Source of the DNA: Cochliopodium minus
Lineage: Eukaryota > Discosea > Himatismenida > Cochliopodiidae
Assembly: GCA_024220525.1 (NCBI GenBank)
Contig: JAMYWO010000058.1
Coordinates: 156,920-171,919, forward strand
Reading direction: 5' to 3'
Length of the DNA stretch: 15,000 nucleotides
Positions 1 through 8,493 of the stretch are shown here, in pieces (the stretch's first letter is position 1; the number at the start of each line of letters is the position of its first letter). A model generated the notes under the pieces. It was not told where the DNA came from and did not search any database. It saw only the letters and a program-made list of their open reading frames with translations. Made by a program: the position numbers and the translations under genes.

Positions 1-104
1 TGACTTGATCCGTTAATCATTTCTAATTTTTTTAAGGGATGAGAATCAAGGACCTAATGGGTTAACTACCACTTTGATTTAAGTCTATTTTTTTTAATTA
101 AAGT

Positions 105-110
<6 letters not shown>

Positions 111-136
<26 letters not shown>
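111..136. repeat. poly(A) homopolymer run
   Basis: An uninterrupted run of A of about 26 nt. Homopolymers of this kind recur through the window, mostly shorter and mostly in introns and intergenic DNA. Run lengths here may also be uncertain because of sequencing error. Confidence 0.8.
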
Positions 137-139
<3 letters not shown>

Positions 140-307
140 TAATTTAATAATAATCTGTTTGAATACAAATAATCGAAAATAATCTTTAGCAACAATACAA
201 ACTATAATAATAATTATAATATAATTTAACTTAGATAAAAAGTATACTAATTTTGGGGAGGCCTGAAAGGAATAAGCAAAAGAAGGGTTATAATTAAACA
301 ATTTTCA

Positions 308-457
308 ATGGAAAAAAAAAACCTTGAAATTTTAGTTATAAGCATAACAGATTACGGAATTAAAAAAACTCTTCAATTTCCTCAACTTGATCTTCAGCGA
401 GTATTTAATCTGAAGAGTACTGTGGCAAACTGGAAAACATGGAGATTTTTTTTTTAA
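308..457 (+). CDS. small orphan ORF, possible exon or gene remnant
   Basis: An ATG-to-TAA reading of 49 codons that is less biased in composition than the surrounding A/T runs. It encodes a mixed sequence with a beta-strand-like start (LEILVISITDYGIKKTLQF) followed by charged and aromatic residues, ending in three Phe codons from a T run. The first 20 residues loosely resemble the opening strands of a ubiquitin-like or FERM F0/RBD fold, but this is only a visual impression. No convincing splice donor lies directly after residue 45, so it is either a tiny gene, a 5' exon whose continuation I cannot see, or a decayed fragment. I assign no function. Confidence 0.25.
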   Translation: MEKKNLEILVISITDYGIKKTLQFPQLDLQRVFNLKSTVANWKTWRFFF

Positions 458-594
458 TAGTTTGAAGGTCAAAGAAAAAGAAAGAGAAACTAAACAAAAA
501 TATTATTTTTAATGTTTTCATTTTTTATTTTTTAACAAATTTTTCCAATAAAAAGAAAGACCTAAAAATGATTATCTTTGACAACCCATTTTTT

Positions 595-2197
595 TTAATT
601 TGTTATCTTTCTTTTTTGTAAATCATATTCAAAAATAGCTACAATGGGCAAATGATCAGAAGAAAAATAATTATTGGGGATTCCGTTACGATTAACAAAA
701 ACAGAAGAATCACAAGACTCCTTCTCATTCTCGCTATGTTGCTTCAAAAAAGTTTCAAACCATCCAACAGGGCCATCTTCACACTCTAAAATATCAATGG
801 AAGGAATCTTTAAAAGATTTTTGACACGCAAAGCTAGAGAATTGTAAAAAATGTAGTCAATAGTCCAACTTCTTTGAAAGTTATGGGTGGTGTAAGATGG
901 TTCTTGAAGATTAGAATTTTCTATGCTGTTGTGATTGTCATATTCTTTATTGGGTTGTTCAATTTGATCTTTTTCTATGGTCTTGTAAATATCGTAAGCG
1001 CTCCTCATCTTAACTTTTCTGAGGTCAAAATTTAACACAGCTTTATAAATCTCACTATTAGGATCATTATTGAAATCTCCACAAATAACAAGTGCCATCT
1101 TTAAAAAATTTTTATTAATAAAATAAAAAAAAAAAAAAAAATTTTACAGAATCAAAATTATATTTATCATTTTTTCCATGTAAAAAAAATAAAGTTTTAA
1201 GAAATTTGTCTATTGCTTCTTTCAATTCACCCACTTGATTAAACTGTACCTTGGCCGAACCACTGTCAAAGTATAAATGAGTGTTGCAAACAACGCAAAT
1301 TTTTCCATTATTCACATTTTTTAGAGCCAGCATTAAAGCAACCTGGTTGGATACGCTATCGGCTAATATTTTCAAATTTTAAAAAATTTTTAAATGTAAA
1401 TAGATTTTATTTTGTTACAATAATTTATTGACTGTTCGAACAACAACTCCCATCTTTCTTTCAAAAAGAATATTGCGCAACCATCATTTTTAAATCTAAA
1501 TCCTAAAAATATATATATAATAACATTTAACAAAGAAATTTTTTAATGAGAATTCTATCTGTGCCATATAATTTTGATCATTTGATAATTATATGAGCAT
1601 ATTGGTAAAGATATTTTTACCTTTCTCTTGATTGTATATGGATGGTCTTGATATCGTGAATAATATGAGTCAAGAATTAATTATCCTTCTTCCTTTTATT
1701 ACCTTTTAACATGAACAGAATCATATCCCACTGATTCGAATTTGCCCCTAAAATAAGTCCAATAATCACTTATTTCTTCCAAACAAATGAAATCCAGTTT
1801 TGATTCTGGAAGAATATTTGTGATACTAATGAATATCTTTTCTTTTCTTTTATTCCAATTTAATAATTCAGGATTCACCTATAAAAATGAATTGATGATA
1901 TTTGCAAAATTAGGTTATGATGGCTTTGAATTAAATAATTTTGATATATTACTCTAATTCTTCATCAATATAAATTCTTTATTTTCTTTTTACATATGGA
2001 AAATGCCTTGGAACTCCACTAATGCTTGATAAAATATTATATTGCAGTATTGAGAAATTATTTACATCTATCCTTTTTTCTTTTACTTTCACATCCAAAA
2101 AAATATTCAGATTTCTTTCATCCATTTTTTTTAAATTTATTAAATTACCTCCAAATAAGAATTTCAAATATATTACTTGAAGATCAAAACAAGTCAT
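595..2197 (-). CDS. CCR4/Angel-type endonuclease-exonuclease-phosphatase protein, five exons
   Basis: Predicted metal-dependent nuclease or phosphatase of the EEP fold, in the branch of CCR4 deadenylases, nocturnin and Angel proteins; substrate unresolved. Exons: 2197-1994, 1878-1703, 1495-1419, 1362-1148, 1098-595. The Met at 2125 is the likelier start (367 aa); the upstream Met at 2197 adds 24 residues. Numbering from 2125, the family hallmarks appear in order: FSILQYNIL (24-32), the Glu of ICLEEI (E79), DGCAIFF (107-113), CNTHLYFD (154-161), CGDFNN (206-211), TIDYIF (about 279-284) and SSDHLPI with the Asp-His pair at 348-349. All catalytic motifs look intact. No LRR domain precedes the fold, so it is not a full yeast-type Ccr4. 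Every junction is in phase. Intron 2 (1496-1702, 207 nt) is long for this window and could hide a small extra exon. The gene is divergent from the small SAM gene to its right. Family call firm, subfamily not. Confidence 0.88.
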
Positions 2198-2228
2198 AAA
2201 GTAAATATCCTTTCAGTTAATTAAAGAT

Positions 2229-2272
2229 ACAAAGATTTATAATTTAAAGGGAATTAAGTTATAAATCTTTGT
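2229..2272. promoter_or_regulatory. 14-bp inverted repeat between divergent genes
   Basis: ACAAAGATTTATAA at 2229-2242 is matched perfectly by its reverse complement at 2259-2272, with a 16-bp spacer. It lies between the starts of the EEP gene (minus) and the SAM gene (plus), where a shared regulatory element could sit. In AT-rich DNA chance palindromes are common, but 14 bp with G and C positions included is longer than the others noticed. A stem-loop in a 5' UTR or a dimer binding site are both possible. Confidence 0.35.
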
Positions 2273-2394
2273 TTAATTAATATCTTTTCTTAATCTTTGT
2301 TTAGTTTTTAATGTTTAGTTTTAAGATTAATTTTAATTATTGAATTTATTGTTTTAAATTTAAAGGAAATTTGGTATTTAAATTTATAATTTTT

Positions 2395-2397
2395 AAA

Positions 2398-2430
<33 letters not shown>

Positions 2431-2452
2431 AAAATAAAAAAAAATCAAAAAA
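2395..2452. repeat. AAAAT/AAAAAT microsatellite
   Basis: Irregular tandem copies of AAAAT and AAAAAT directly 5' of the first SAM gene, ending about 15 bp before its ATG. It is probably within the 5' flank or leader. Confidence 0.75.
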
Positions 2453-2467
2453 TAAACAAACCTTTTA

Positions 2468-2749
2468 ATGGATTTTAAAAATGATTTTAATGTTGAAGAA
2501 ATGTGCAGCTTAGTCTCTCATAACATAGCATCAGGACACTTGTATTTGGACATTTTAAGAAGGGAACACATTGATGCAAATGAGTTTAGAAAATTAAGCC
2601 TCAAAAAGTTGAAAGAGGTAATTTTTGAACTTTATTTGATAATGAATTTTAATTTTTGATATTCTATTTTTAAATAGATTGGAATACTCACAGTAGGTCA
2701 CAGATTGAGCTTTTTAAAACTAATTAGACAACTAAGAGAAATGTATTAA
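2468..2749 (+). CDS. small single-SAM-domain protein, copy 1, two exons
   Basis: Exons 2468-2617 and 2678-2749 joined across a 60-nt GTAATT...AATAG intron give a 73-residue protein made of essentially one sterile alpha motif. Visible SAM features are the opening helix NVEEMCSLV, the loop HLYLDIL, the IDANEFRKLSLKKLKEIGIL core and the terminal GHRLSFLKLI helix. The usual Trp near the start is absent. SAM domains are helical protein-protein or RNA interaction modules that often form polymers. A protein this short would act as a free-standing adaptor, capper or competitor, but the partner is unknown. It is paralogous to the SAM gene at 5126, with about half the residues identical and the intron after codon 50 in both. 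Confidence 0.85.
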
Positions 2750-2998
2750 ATCACAAAAAGTTTTGTTGTATATAAGTATTATTAAAGAAAAAAATGTTTT
2801 GATTATACTTTTAATATTGTTTCTTCTTTAGTTAAACTAAAAATCATTTTTTTTTTATTTTTATCTTCGGTGATTAAATTTTTATCTTTAGATCCTTGAA
2901 TTAAAAAAAAAAAAATATCCTATCTGAAGATCAAAATAAAAAAGAAAGATTCATTTATTCACTTTAAAGTTTATACAAGGTGAAAAGAAGAAATAATT

Positions 2999-4480
2999 TT
3001 AAATAGTCCTCCTGTTTTTCTTTGTTTCTTTTTTGAAAGGATGCACCTTTGATAAAAATTTAAAAAACAAAAAAAGTATTGATTTTTGGGTGAATTTACG
3101 TTAGCTTCGTTACTAATTCCATCTATACAACCTTCGTCACCCCAATGTTGGTTTAAACCTTTGCATTCACAAGAACCACCAAGAAATCTTTTGATAAGAT
3201 CAATTTATTTTATTTTTTAAACTTTAAGAGATTATGAAACTTACGTGGGAAGGTTTTCTTTTGAAAAAAAAAAGAAAAAGATTTAAAGATTAATGTGAAG
3301 TTTTTTTTATTTTTTCACCTTTTAATAAATACTTTGAAGCAAAAGGACATTTAGAAATGTCTCCTCCTTCAGTTTGGCCTTTACAATAAGAGAACTTCTC
3401 CATTGTTTTGTGAGGAACAACGAACCCAGCCAAGGAAATTAGAAACTTGTAAATAGTTTTGGGATTGACAGCAACAGACTTTTCTAGAGGAGAAATTTTT
3501 TTGTTTTACACAAAAAAGTAAAAAAAAAATGAAGATGGGAAAAGGTTAATACCTAATAATTGAGGATATATTTTTTCAGATATCTTTGTAGAAATACCCA
3601 ATGCTTCAAAAAAATGTTTGGAGTTATTCAAAATAGAAAATCCTACAAAAAATTTAATCAAAGTTTTTGTTAAATAATTTTGTTTTTACCTTTCATGTCG
3701 TTGATTACAACCATTTTGACCAACCTTCTTTCTTCTCTTGCAATTTTGTCACAGTGGAGGTAAGCCACCTCGTCCTCATATAACAAAAATTTGGCGACAT
3801 CTTCAGGAGTAACTTTACTCATAAGCTTGCTTCCATTACATAACCCCGATCTTACTATCAAAACTACAAAAAGATCAAATTAAAAAATGAGTTTTTTTTT
3901 GAATGATATTTCATTCCAATTGGAGATATTCAAAATATTACAGTTCAAAATTTGTTATAAATTAATTTCCACATACAATTAAGTATTTAAAATATTGGAA
4001 TCAAACAATAAAGTTATAATTTTTGTTGAATTATTAATTTGGAGATATCTATTATTTCGGGGGTTTTTTTTTTACTAGGTCCTCCTTCTTTTGTGGTTTT
4101 ATGCAATGAACAACATGCATAATTTTTGATTATTTGCATATTTGGAGCTCCATCCAATCCTTTTCACAAATAAAAAAATGAATATACCTTTATAATAAAG
4201 TTTTTAAATTTTCTTATTTACCTTCTGATTTGGCTTTACTCAGCCATGATTCATTTTGTTTTCTATATTCTATCGTGAATCTCACTGCCTCTATTGCTTT
4301 TTTCCAATTATCTTCGTATCTTGCAAAAGATAAAACATATCTTAACAAAAAGATATCATCATGTGTTTCCTCCAATACATCTCCTACAAGATTTCTTAGA
4401 GTATCAATTTTGTCACTGTTTATATCCAATAAATAATCTATATTTTTTTCTTGTTGTATTTCTTGAATCGCTTCCAACAT
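2999..4480 (-). CDS. Sec14-like CRAL-TRIO lipid-transfer protein, seven exons
   Basis: Predicted phospholipid-binding and exchange protein of the Sec14 superfamily. Exons: 4480-4222, 3863-3690, 3642-3553, 3483-3319, 3257-3245, 3187-3100, 3046-2999; they sum to 278 codons plus stop. Residues 1-86 carry the CRAL-TRIO N-terminal helices, with DDIFLLRYVLSFARYED followed by a YRK segment. The lipid-binding domain follows: the core strand VKMVVINDMKGFSI, the gate region YPQLLEKSVAVNPKTIYKFL, then ENLPTFLGG (230-238). After it come Cys240, Cys242 and Cys254 (SCEC...EGC), like the GGTCTC...GGC ending of many Sec14-like proteins. A short basic tail (HPFKKETKKNRR) closes the protein. There is no GOLD or Nodulin domain. 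The codon split across the 358-nt first intron joins in phase, although that intron is unusually long. Convergent with SAM copy 1 and divergent from SAM copy 2. Confidence 0.88.
3245..3257 (-). other. 13-nt microexon of the Sec14-like gene
   Basis: A 13-nt exon between introns 3258-3318 and 3188-3244. It starts and ends inside codons and supplies Asn-Leu-Pro, completing the flanking Glu and Thr to read ENLPT just before FLGG. This is the position of the conserved LP..GG element of Sec14 proteins. Reading through either neighbouring intron meets stops, so the microexon is the simplest way to keep the domain intact. Confidence 0.8.
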
Positions 4481-5125
4481 ATTTTCCTAATAATTGTTTA
4501 AATTCAATTGACTATTCCTTGTTGATTTTTATTTTGGATTGATTTTAGGCTAATCACTATTCATTTGATTTATTTCAATATCCCTAATATACTACAAAAT
4601 TAAGGTTAATTCGCAAATAATTTTGAAAGAGAGCCCAATCTGTTTTATACCTAATTTATAAGTCATTTAAATGGGGATTGTTGTTTTGGAGTAAATTGTT
4701 TCAATTTTTTTTAATTTTTCATTAGATTAACCCAAGATCATCAAATTTACAAATACATGAAAACCATATGATGCAATTATACAATTCAAATCTCTTTTTT
4801 ATCAATATTTTTTTTTTATTGAGAGGATATTTATCTTTCGCTGATAAAAAAATAAATTCAAATTCGAATATTAAACGGATTAAAAAAAAAAATGAAAAAT
4901 TAAAAGGGATTTCCAAATCCAAAATCTTAAAAGTATATTATTTTTTCACTTTAGTTTTTACAATTTTTTTTACAATCTGTTTTTTATTTTCAGATTTTAT
5001 CTATCGGAACCCTCAATAAAGGATCTTCGAATAAAAAATGTGAAAGTAAAATATGATTTTATAATTTTTATAGTGGAAATTAAAAAATGAAAAATAAATT
5101 AAATCAAAAAAAAAAAAATAAAAAA
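4481..5125. other. AT-rich intergenic region between divergent genes
   Basis: Lies between the Sec14-like gene (minus) and SAM copy 2 (plus) and presumably holds both promoters. A plus-strand ORF at 4768-5019 (83 codons) encodes two hydrophobic stretches around a Lys/Asn-rich middle. This is what A/T-rich non-coding DNA gives by chance, and no family motif is visible, so I do not call it a gene. An overlapping minus-strand ORF (4722-4922) is equally unconvincing. No RNA gene was recognised. Confidence 0.55.
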
Positions 5126-5439
5126 ATGAATTTCAATAAAGACTTCAATGTGGAGGAAACTTGTGATTATATTTGCAACAATTTGGAATTTGGACTATTA
5201 TATTTAGAAAATTTTGTTACAAATCATATTGATGGAAATGCATTTTTAAAGCTAGACCTGAAAAATTTAAAAGAGGTATAACAAAATTAAAATCTCGAAC
5301 ATATTTTTTTAAAAAAATATATTAATTTTAAATTTTCTAACAATAAAATTTGCAGAAGATCCAAATATTGGTTGTTGGACATAGAATAAACTTATTTAGA
5401 TTAGTAGAGGAAGCAAAGCTTTTGGCAGCTAATAATTAA
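5126..5439 (+). CDS. small single-SAM-domain protein, copy 2, two exons
   Basis: Exon 1 is 5126-5275; exon 2 ends at 5439 and begins at 5359 or 5356, because the intron ends in a tandem CAGAAG acceptor. The AAG choice gives a 76-residue protein that aligns without gap to SAM copy 1 (KEIQIL against KEIGIL); the CAG choice inserts one Lys. An in-frame Met at 5087 would add 13 Lys/Asn-rich residues encoded by an A run; I prefer 5126 because it matches the paralog start. SAM features: FNVEETCDYI, LLYLENF, HIDGNAFLKLDLKNLKE and VVGHRINLFRLV. The intron position and phase equal those of copy 1, so the two are an old duplicate pair now separated by the Sec14-like gene. It is likely an interaction adaptor with unknown partner. 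Confidence 0.83.
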
Positions 5440-5816
5440 AACTGTGTTCAAATTTTGAGAAGTTTAAATGTGAATCAATTAAAGAATTTTTTAAAAAATA
5501 ATGTGAGAATACCACATCCATTATTTTATAAGATACTTCTGAATCTTTACAAATTTTCACTTTTTTTTTTAAATAGTTTTTTATTGGTAGAGGAGATTAT
5601 AAATTCCGAATTAATATTCCGATAATTAAAAAAATTCAATTTGAATAAACTATCCAAATCAAACTATCACTAACCTTCTAAAAAAAGAATCTATTTGATT
5701 CACAAAAGAAAGATCTTTCAATTAATTTGATGCAAAATTTAATTTTAAGAGAAAAAAAAAAAATAGAAATCTTGAAGAAAAGCCCAAAATCAAAGATATT
5801 TTTAATTTCTTTATAC
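5440..5816. other. intergenic region between convergent genes
   Basis: Between the stop of SAM copy 2 and the stop of the first unknown paralog. It is AT-rich with A and T runs and should contain both 3' ends. No ORF, RNA gene or clear repeat was recognised. Confidence 0.6.
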
Positions 5817-7068
5817 TCAAAGAATATCAAAAAGAACGGGAATAACCAAAACGAGAGAACCCAAATTAATTTTCATACATTTGAATAATTTTTTGTGGGG
5901 TGGATCTTTGAAAGATTCTTGAAAGGATATCTTGCATTTGCACTTTATATCGCTTTGATTTTGATGATCATTGAATAAGCTTGTTACTTTGGAGGGAATA
6001 TCAAACTTTATTGTCAATTCCAAGGAGAATAATTGGTTTCTATTGATAGAAAGTGAGAAGAATTTGTATTCAGGTGAAAGATCATTTAAATTGGGAACAT
6101 CATTCTCATAGTGATACAAAATTGGTGTATTTTTGAATTGATAAATCGAAATGTTTTGCATATTCAAGAAATGTTGTTGAGATTCATGTTGGAAGAAGTT
6201 TGATTCTTCCACAGGAAAATATTCCCTCAGAATTTCACCAAATTTCGAATTTGAAAAGAGAAAATAAGTAGAATTTGTCGGATGCATGTGATTATCTATT
6301 CGTTGGTTGATAAAGAAAGAGTTGATGTTGATATTGATCTCTTCATTTGTTGTGAGTGTTATATCAGTTGTATTGGTTTCCCCAATTTTCATTCTTTTCT
6401 CCATATTGTTGTTATTCTCCTCTTCATACTTTTTCTTTTTTGATTTTGAAATATCCATATAGTCTGGGATCTCATGTGAAGGGATAACGATTATTTCCTT
6501 CGCCAAAATTGATTTATATTGGCCAAAAAAATTTCCATTCACAAGTTGCTTCAATGAGATCAAGGATACCCCATATGAATTCAATTCTTGAAAATATTTC
6601 TCATAAAAATTCGAAATCAATCTATTGTTTTTGGATGGCCTGAATCCCAGCACCTCATTTGGAGATTCCTTCTTTATTTTAATGATCATTTTGGATACTT
6701 CATTTTTGTTGAGATTTAGTTGTTGTCCTATCAAATAAATATTTTCAAGTGCTACATTTTCCTTATTCTTTTCAAAATTTTTTTTTTGAAATTCATAAGG
6801 TATGAATATATTTATTTATATTTGGAAAATGTAGGAGTAAACAAAGGTAAATTCATTATTTAAAATATAAAATAAATTTGGTTTTGTTGAAAATTATTGG
6901 TTTTGTTACATTCCTTTCCGTTTGAACAAGAATATTAACATAATTGACTTTATCATTCTTTTCGCATTTCAGATAATAGGAGAAATCTTTCTTTAAGTAA
7001 ACATCTCCCTTTTTTTGGTTTTGAATTACTATTATACTTCCCTTATATTCCAAAAAATTGTTTGACAT
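5817..7068 (-). CDS. unrecognised protein family, tandem copy 1, two exons
   Basis: Exon 1 is 7068-6910 (53 residues) and exon 2 is 6767-5817 (316 residues plus TGA stop), giving 369 aa across a 142-nt intron. The intron-free reading that starts at 6734 is not a separate gene: its first codon is TTG and coding continues upstream. The family is not recognised. Visible features are a beta-strand-like N-terminus (GSIIVIQNQKKGDVYL, then SYYLKCEKN), a helical segment with QQLNLNKNEVSKM, a Lys/Glu/Asn-rich low-complexity stretch near 161-178 that may be a linker or nuclear localisation signal, a strand-rich C-terminal half with a CKC pair, and a hydrophobic end (SLVLVIPVLFDIL) too short to call a membrane anchor. 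The protein is probably soluble. It is tandem with the copy at 7267-8493; their second exons differ at only 9 residues. Confidence 0.72.
6768..6909 (-). other. intron of unknown-family copy 1, half inside the duplicated block
   Basis: Donor GTAACA directly after the AAT codon at 6910; acceptor AAAAG at 6768-6769. A second possible acceptor 6 nt downstream (AATAAG) would remove two residues. The 3' part of the intron, up to about 6845, is nearly identical to the other copy; the rest is not. Confidence 0.65.
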
Positions 7069-7234
7069 TTTATATAAAGTGAAAAGAGATTTTTTATTAT
7101 ATTTTTTCTCTTAAATTAGTGTCCAACCCAAATCTCATCAAAAAAATGTCCTCTTTAAATCTTCATTTGTCTTGGTTTTTGGGTGGATAAAATGTTGATA
7201 TACAATGCTTTTTTTTTTCTTTCAAATTAATACA

Positions 7235-7268
7235 AAAGAACACAATTGGTCAAAGAACACAATTGGTC
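7235..7268. repeat. 17-bp tandem duplication at the end of copy 2
   Basis: AAAGAACACAATTGGTC occurs twice back to back (7235-7251 and 7252-7268). The second unit overlaps the stop codon of tandem copy 2 at 7267-7269 and abuts the point where similarity to copy 1 begins. It is absent from the corresponding place in copy 1. Confidence 0.9.
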
Positions 7269-8299
7269 AAAGAATATCAAAAAGAACGGGAACAACCAAA
7301 ACGAGAGAACCCAAATTAATTTTCATACATTTGAATAATTTTTTGTGGGGTGGATCTTTGAGAAATTCTTGAAAGGATATTTTGCATTTGCACTTTATAT
7401 CGCTTTGATTTTGATGATCATTGAATATACTTGTTACTTTGGAGGGAATATCAAACTTTATTGTCAATTCCAAGGAGAATAATTGGTTTCTATTGATAGA
7501 AAGTGAGAAGAATTTGTATTCAGGTGAAAGATCATTTAAATTGGGAACATCATTCTCATAGTGATACAAAATTGGTGTATTTTTGAATTGATAAATCGAA
7601 ATGTTTTGCATATTCAAGAAATGTTGTTGAGATTCATGTTGGAAGAAGTTTGATTCTTCCACAGGAAAATATTCCCTCAGAATTTCACCAAATTTCGAAT
7701 TTGAAAAGAGAAAATAAGTAGAATTTGTCGGATGCATGTGATTATCTATTCGTTGGTTGATAAAGAAAGAGTTGATGTTGATATTGATCTCTTCATTTGT
7801 TGTGAGTGTTATATCAGTTGTATTGGTTTCCCCAATTTTCATTCTTTTCTCCATATTGTTGTTATTCTCCTCTTCATACTTTTTCTTTTTTGATTTTGAA
7901 ATATCCATATAGTCTGGGATCTCATGTGAAGGGATAACGATTATTTCCTTCGCCAAAATTGATTTATATTGGCCAAAAAAATTTCCATTCACAAGTTGCT
8001 TCAATGAGATCAAGGATACCCCATATGAATTCAATTCTTGAAAATATTTCTCATAAAAATTCGAAATCAATCTATTTTTTTTGGATGGCCTGAATCCCAG
8101 CACCTCATTTGGAGATTCCTTCTTTATCTTTCCTATTATTTTGGATACTTCATTTTTGTTGAGATTTAGTTGTTGGCTCATCAAATAAATATTTTCAAGT
8201 GCTACATTTTCCTTATTCTTTTCAAAATTTTTTTTTTTTTTGAAATGTATAAGGTATAAATATATTTATTTATATTTGGAAAATGTAGGAGTAAACAAA
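7267..8299. repeat. long direct repeat, copy 2 (partner at 5817-6845)
   Basis: A block of about 1.03 kb is repeated at an offset of 1450 bp. It starts exactly at the stop codon of each gene and ends inside the intron at a shared GAGTAAACAAA. The middle (5980-6626 against 7430-8076) shows no difference by eye. The flanks carry about 6 changes in 163 bp on the stop side and about 10 in 141 bp on the start side. Confidence 0.9.
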
Positions 8300-8493
8300 A
8301 TATATTCAAAATAATAATTTTATTTAACTTATAATTTGTTTAATTTTACATTCTTTTCACCATGCGTTTGTATCTCGACATAATTTGCCTTTCCATTCTT
8401 CTCACATTTCAGATAATAAGACAAATCTTTGTTTAAAATAACATCCCCACTAATTTGGTTTTGAATGACAATCAGTGTTCCTTCGTAATGCAT
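7267..8493 (-). CDS. unrecognised protein family, tandem copy 2, two exons
   Basis: Exon 1 is 8493-8350 (48 residues, ATG in clear frame) and exon 2 is 8217-7267, the same 951-nt length as in copy 1, giving 364 aa across a 132-nt intron. Exon 1 was too short for ordinary ORF calling but is plainly homologous to that of copy 1: both share IVIQNQ..GDV and SYYLKCEKN, at about 60 percent residue identity. In contrast exon 2 is about 97 percent identical in protein and identical in DNA over a 647-bp middle tract. The first exon lacks five N-terminal residues present in copy 1. Function unknown. It is divergent from the VPS9 gene. Confidence 0.72.

Larger units (their letters stand above)
1..594. 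other. AT-rich region at left edge, no recognised gene
   Basis: Apart from the small ORF at 308-457 I see no gene. The first 70 bases are less AT-biased than the rest and could be the end of a feature outside the window. An uninterrupted A run occupies about 111-136. The minus-strand reading through it (107-301) is an artefact that ends in poly-Phe. The stretch from about 460 to 594 is the presumed 3' flank of the minus-strand EEP gene. Confidence 0.6.

Noticed and set aside
107-301. Minus-strand ORF of 64 codons ending in poly-Phe
   Set aside because: Its length comes from reading through a poly(A) run; the rest is Ile/Asn-rich A/T sequence without any domain.
1496-1702. Extra exon (LDSYYSRYQDHPYTIKRK reading) in the long EEP intron
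   Set aside because: No acceptor lies at a workable distance upstream, and the flanking exons already join in phase to give VKRFKNDGCAIFF.
4230-4542. Two plus-strand ORFs over the first Sec14 exon
   Set aside because: They are antisense shadows of an exon with clear CRAL-TRIO N-terminal features.
4768-5019. Possible small membrane protein of 83 residues on the plus strand
   Set aside because: Hydrophobic stretches arise automatically from T-rich DNA; no motif, no supporting splice structure, and an equally open reading exists on the other strand.
5817-6734. Single-exon gene of 305 residues starting at 6734
   Set aside because: The apparent start is a TTG codon; coding continues in frame to an acceptor at 6768 and joins an exon at 6910-7068. 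The equivalent reading in copy 2 behaves the same way.
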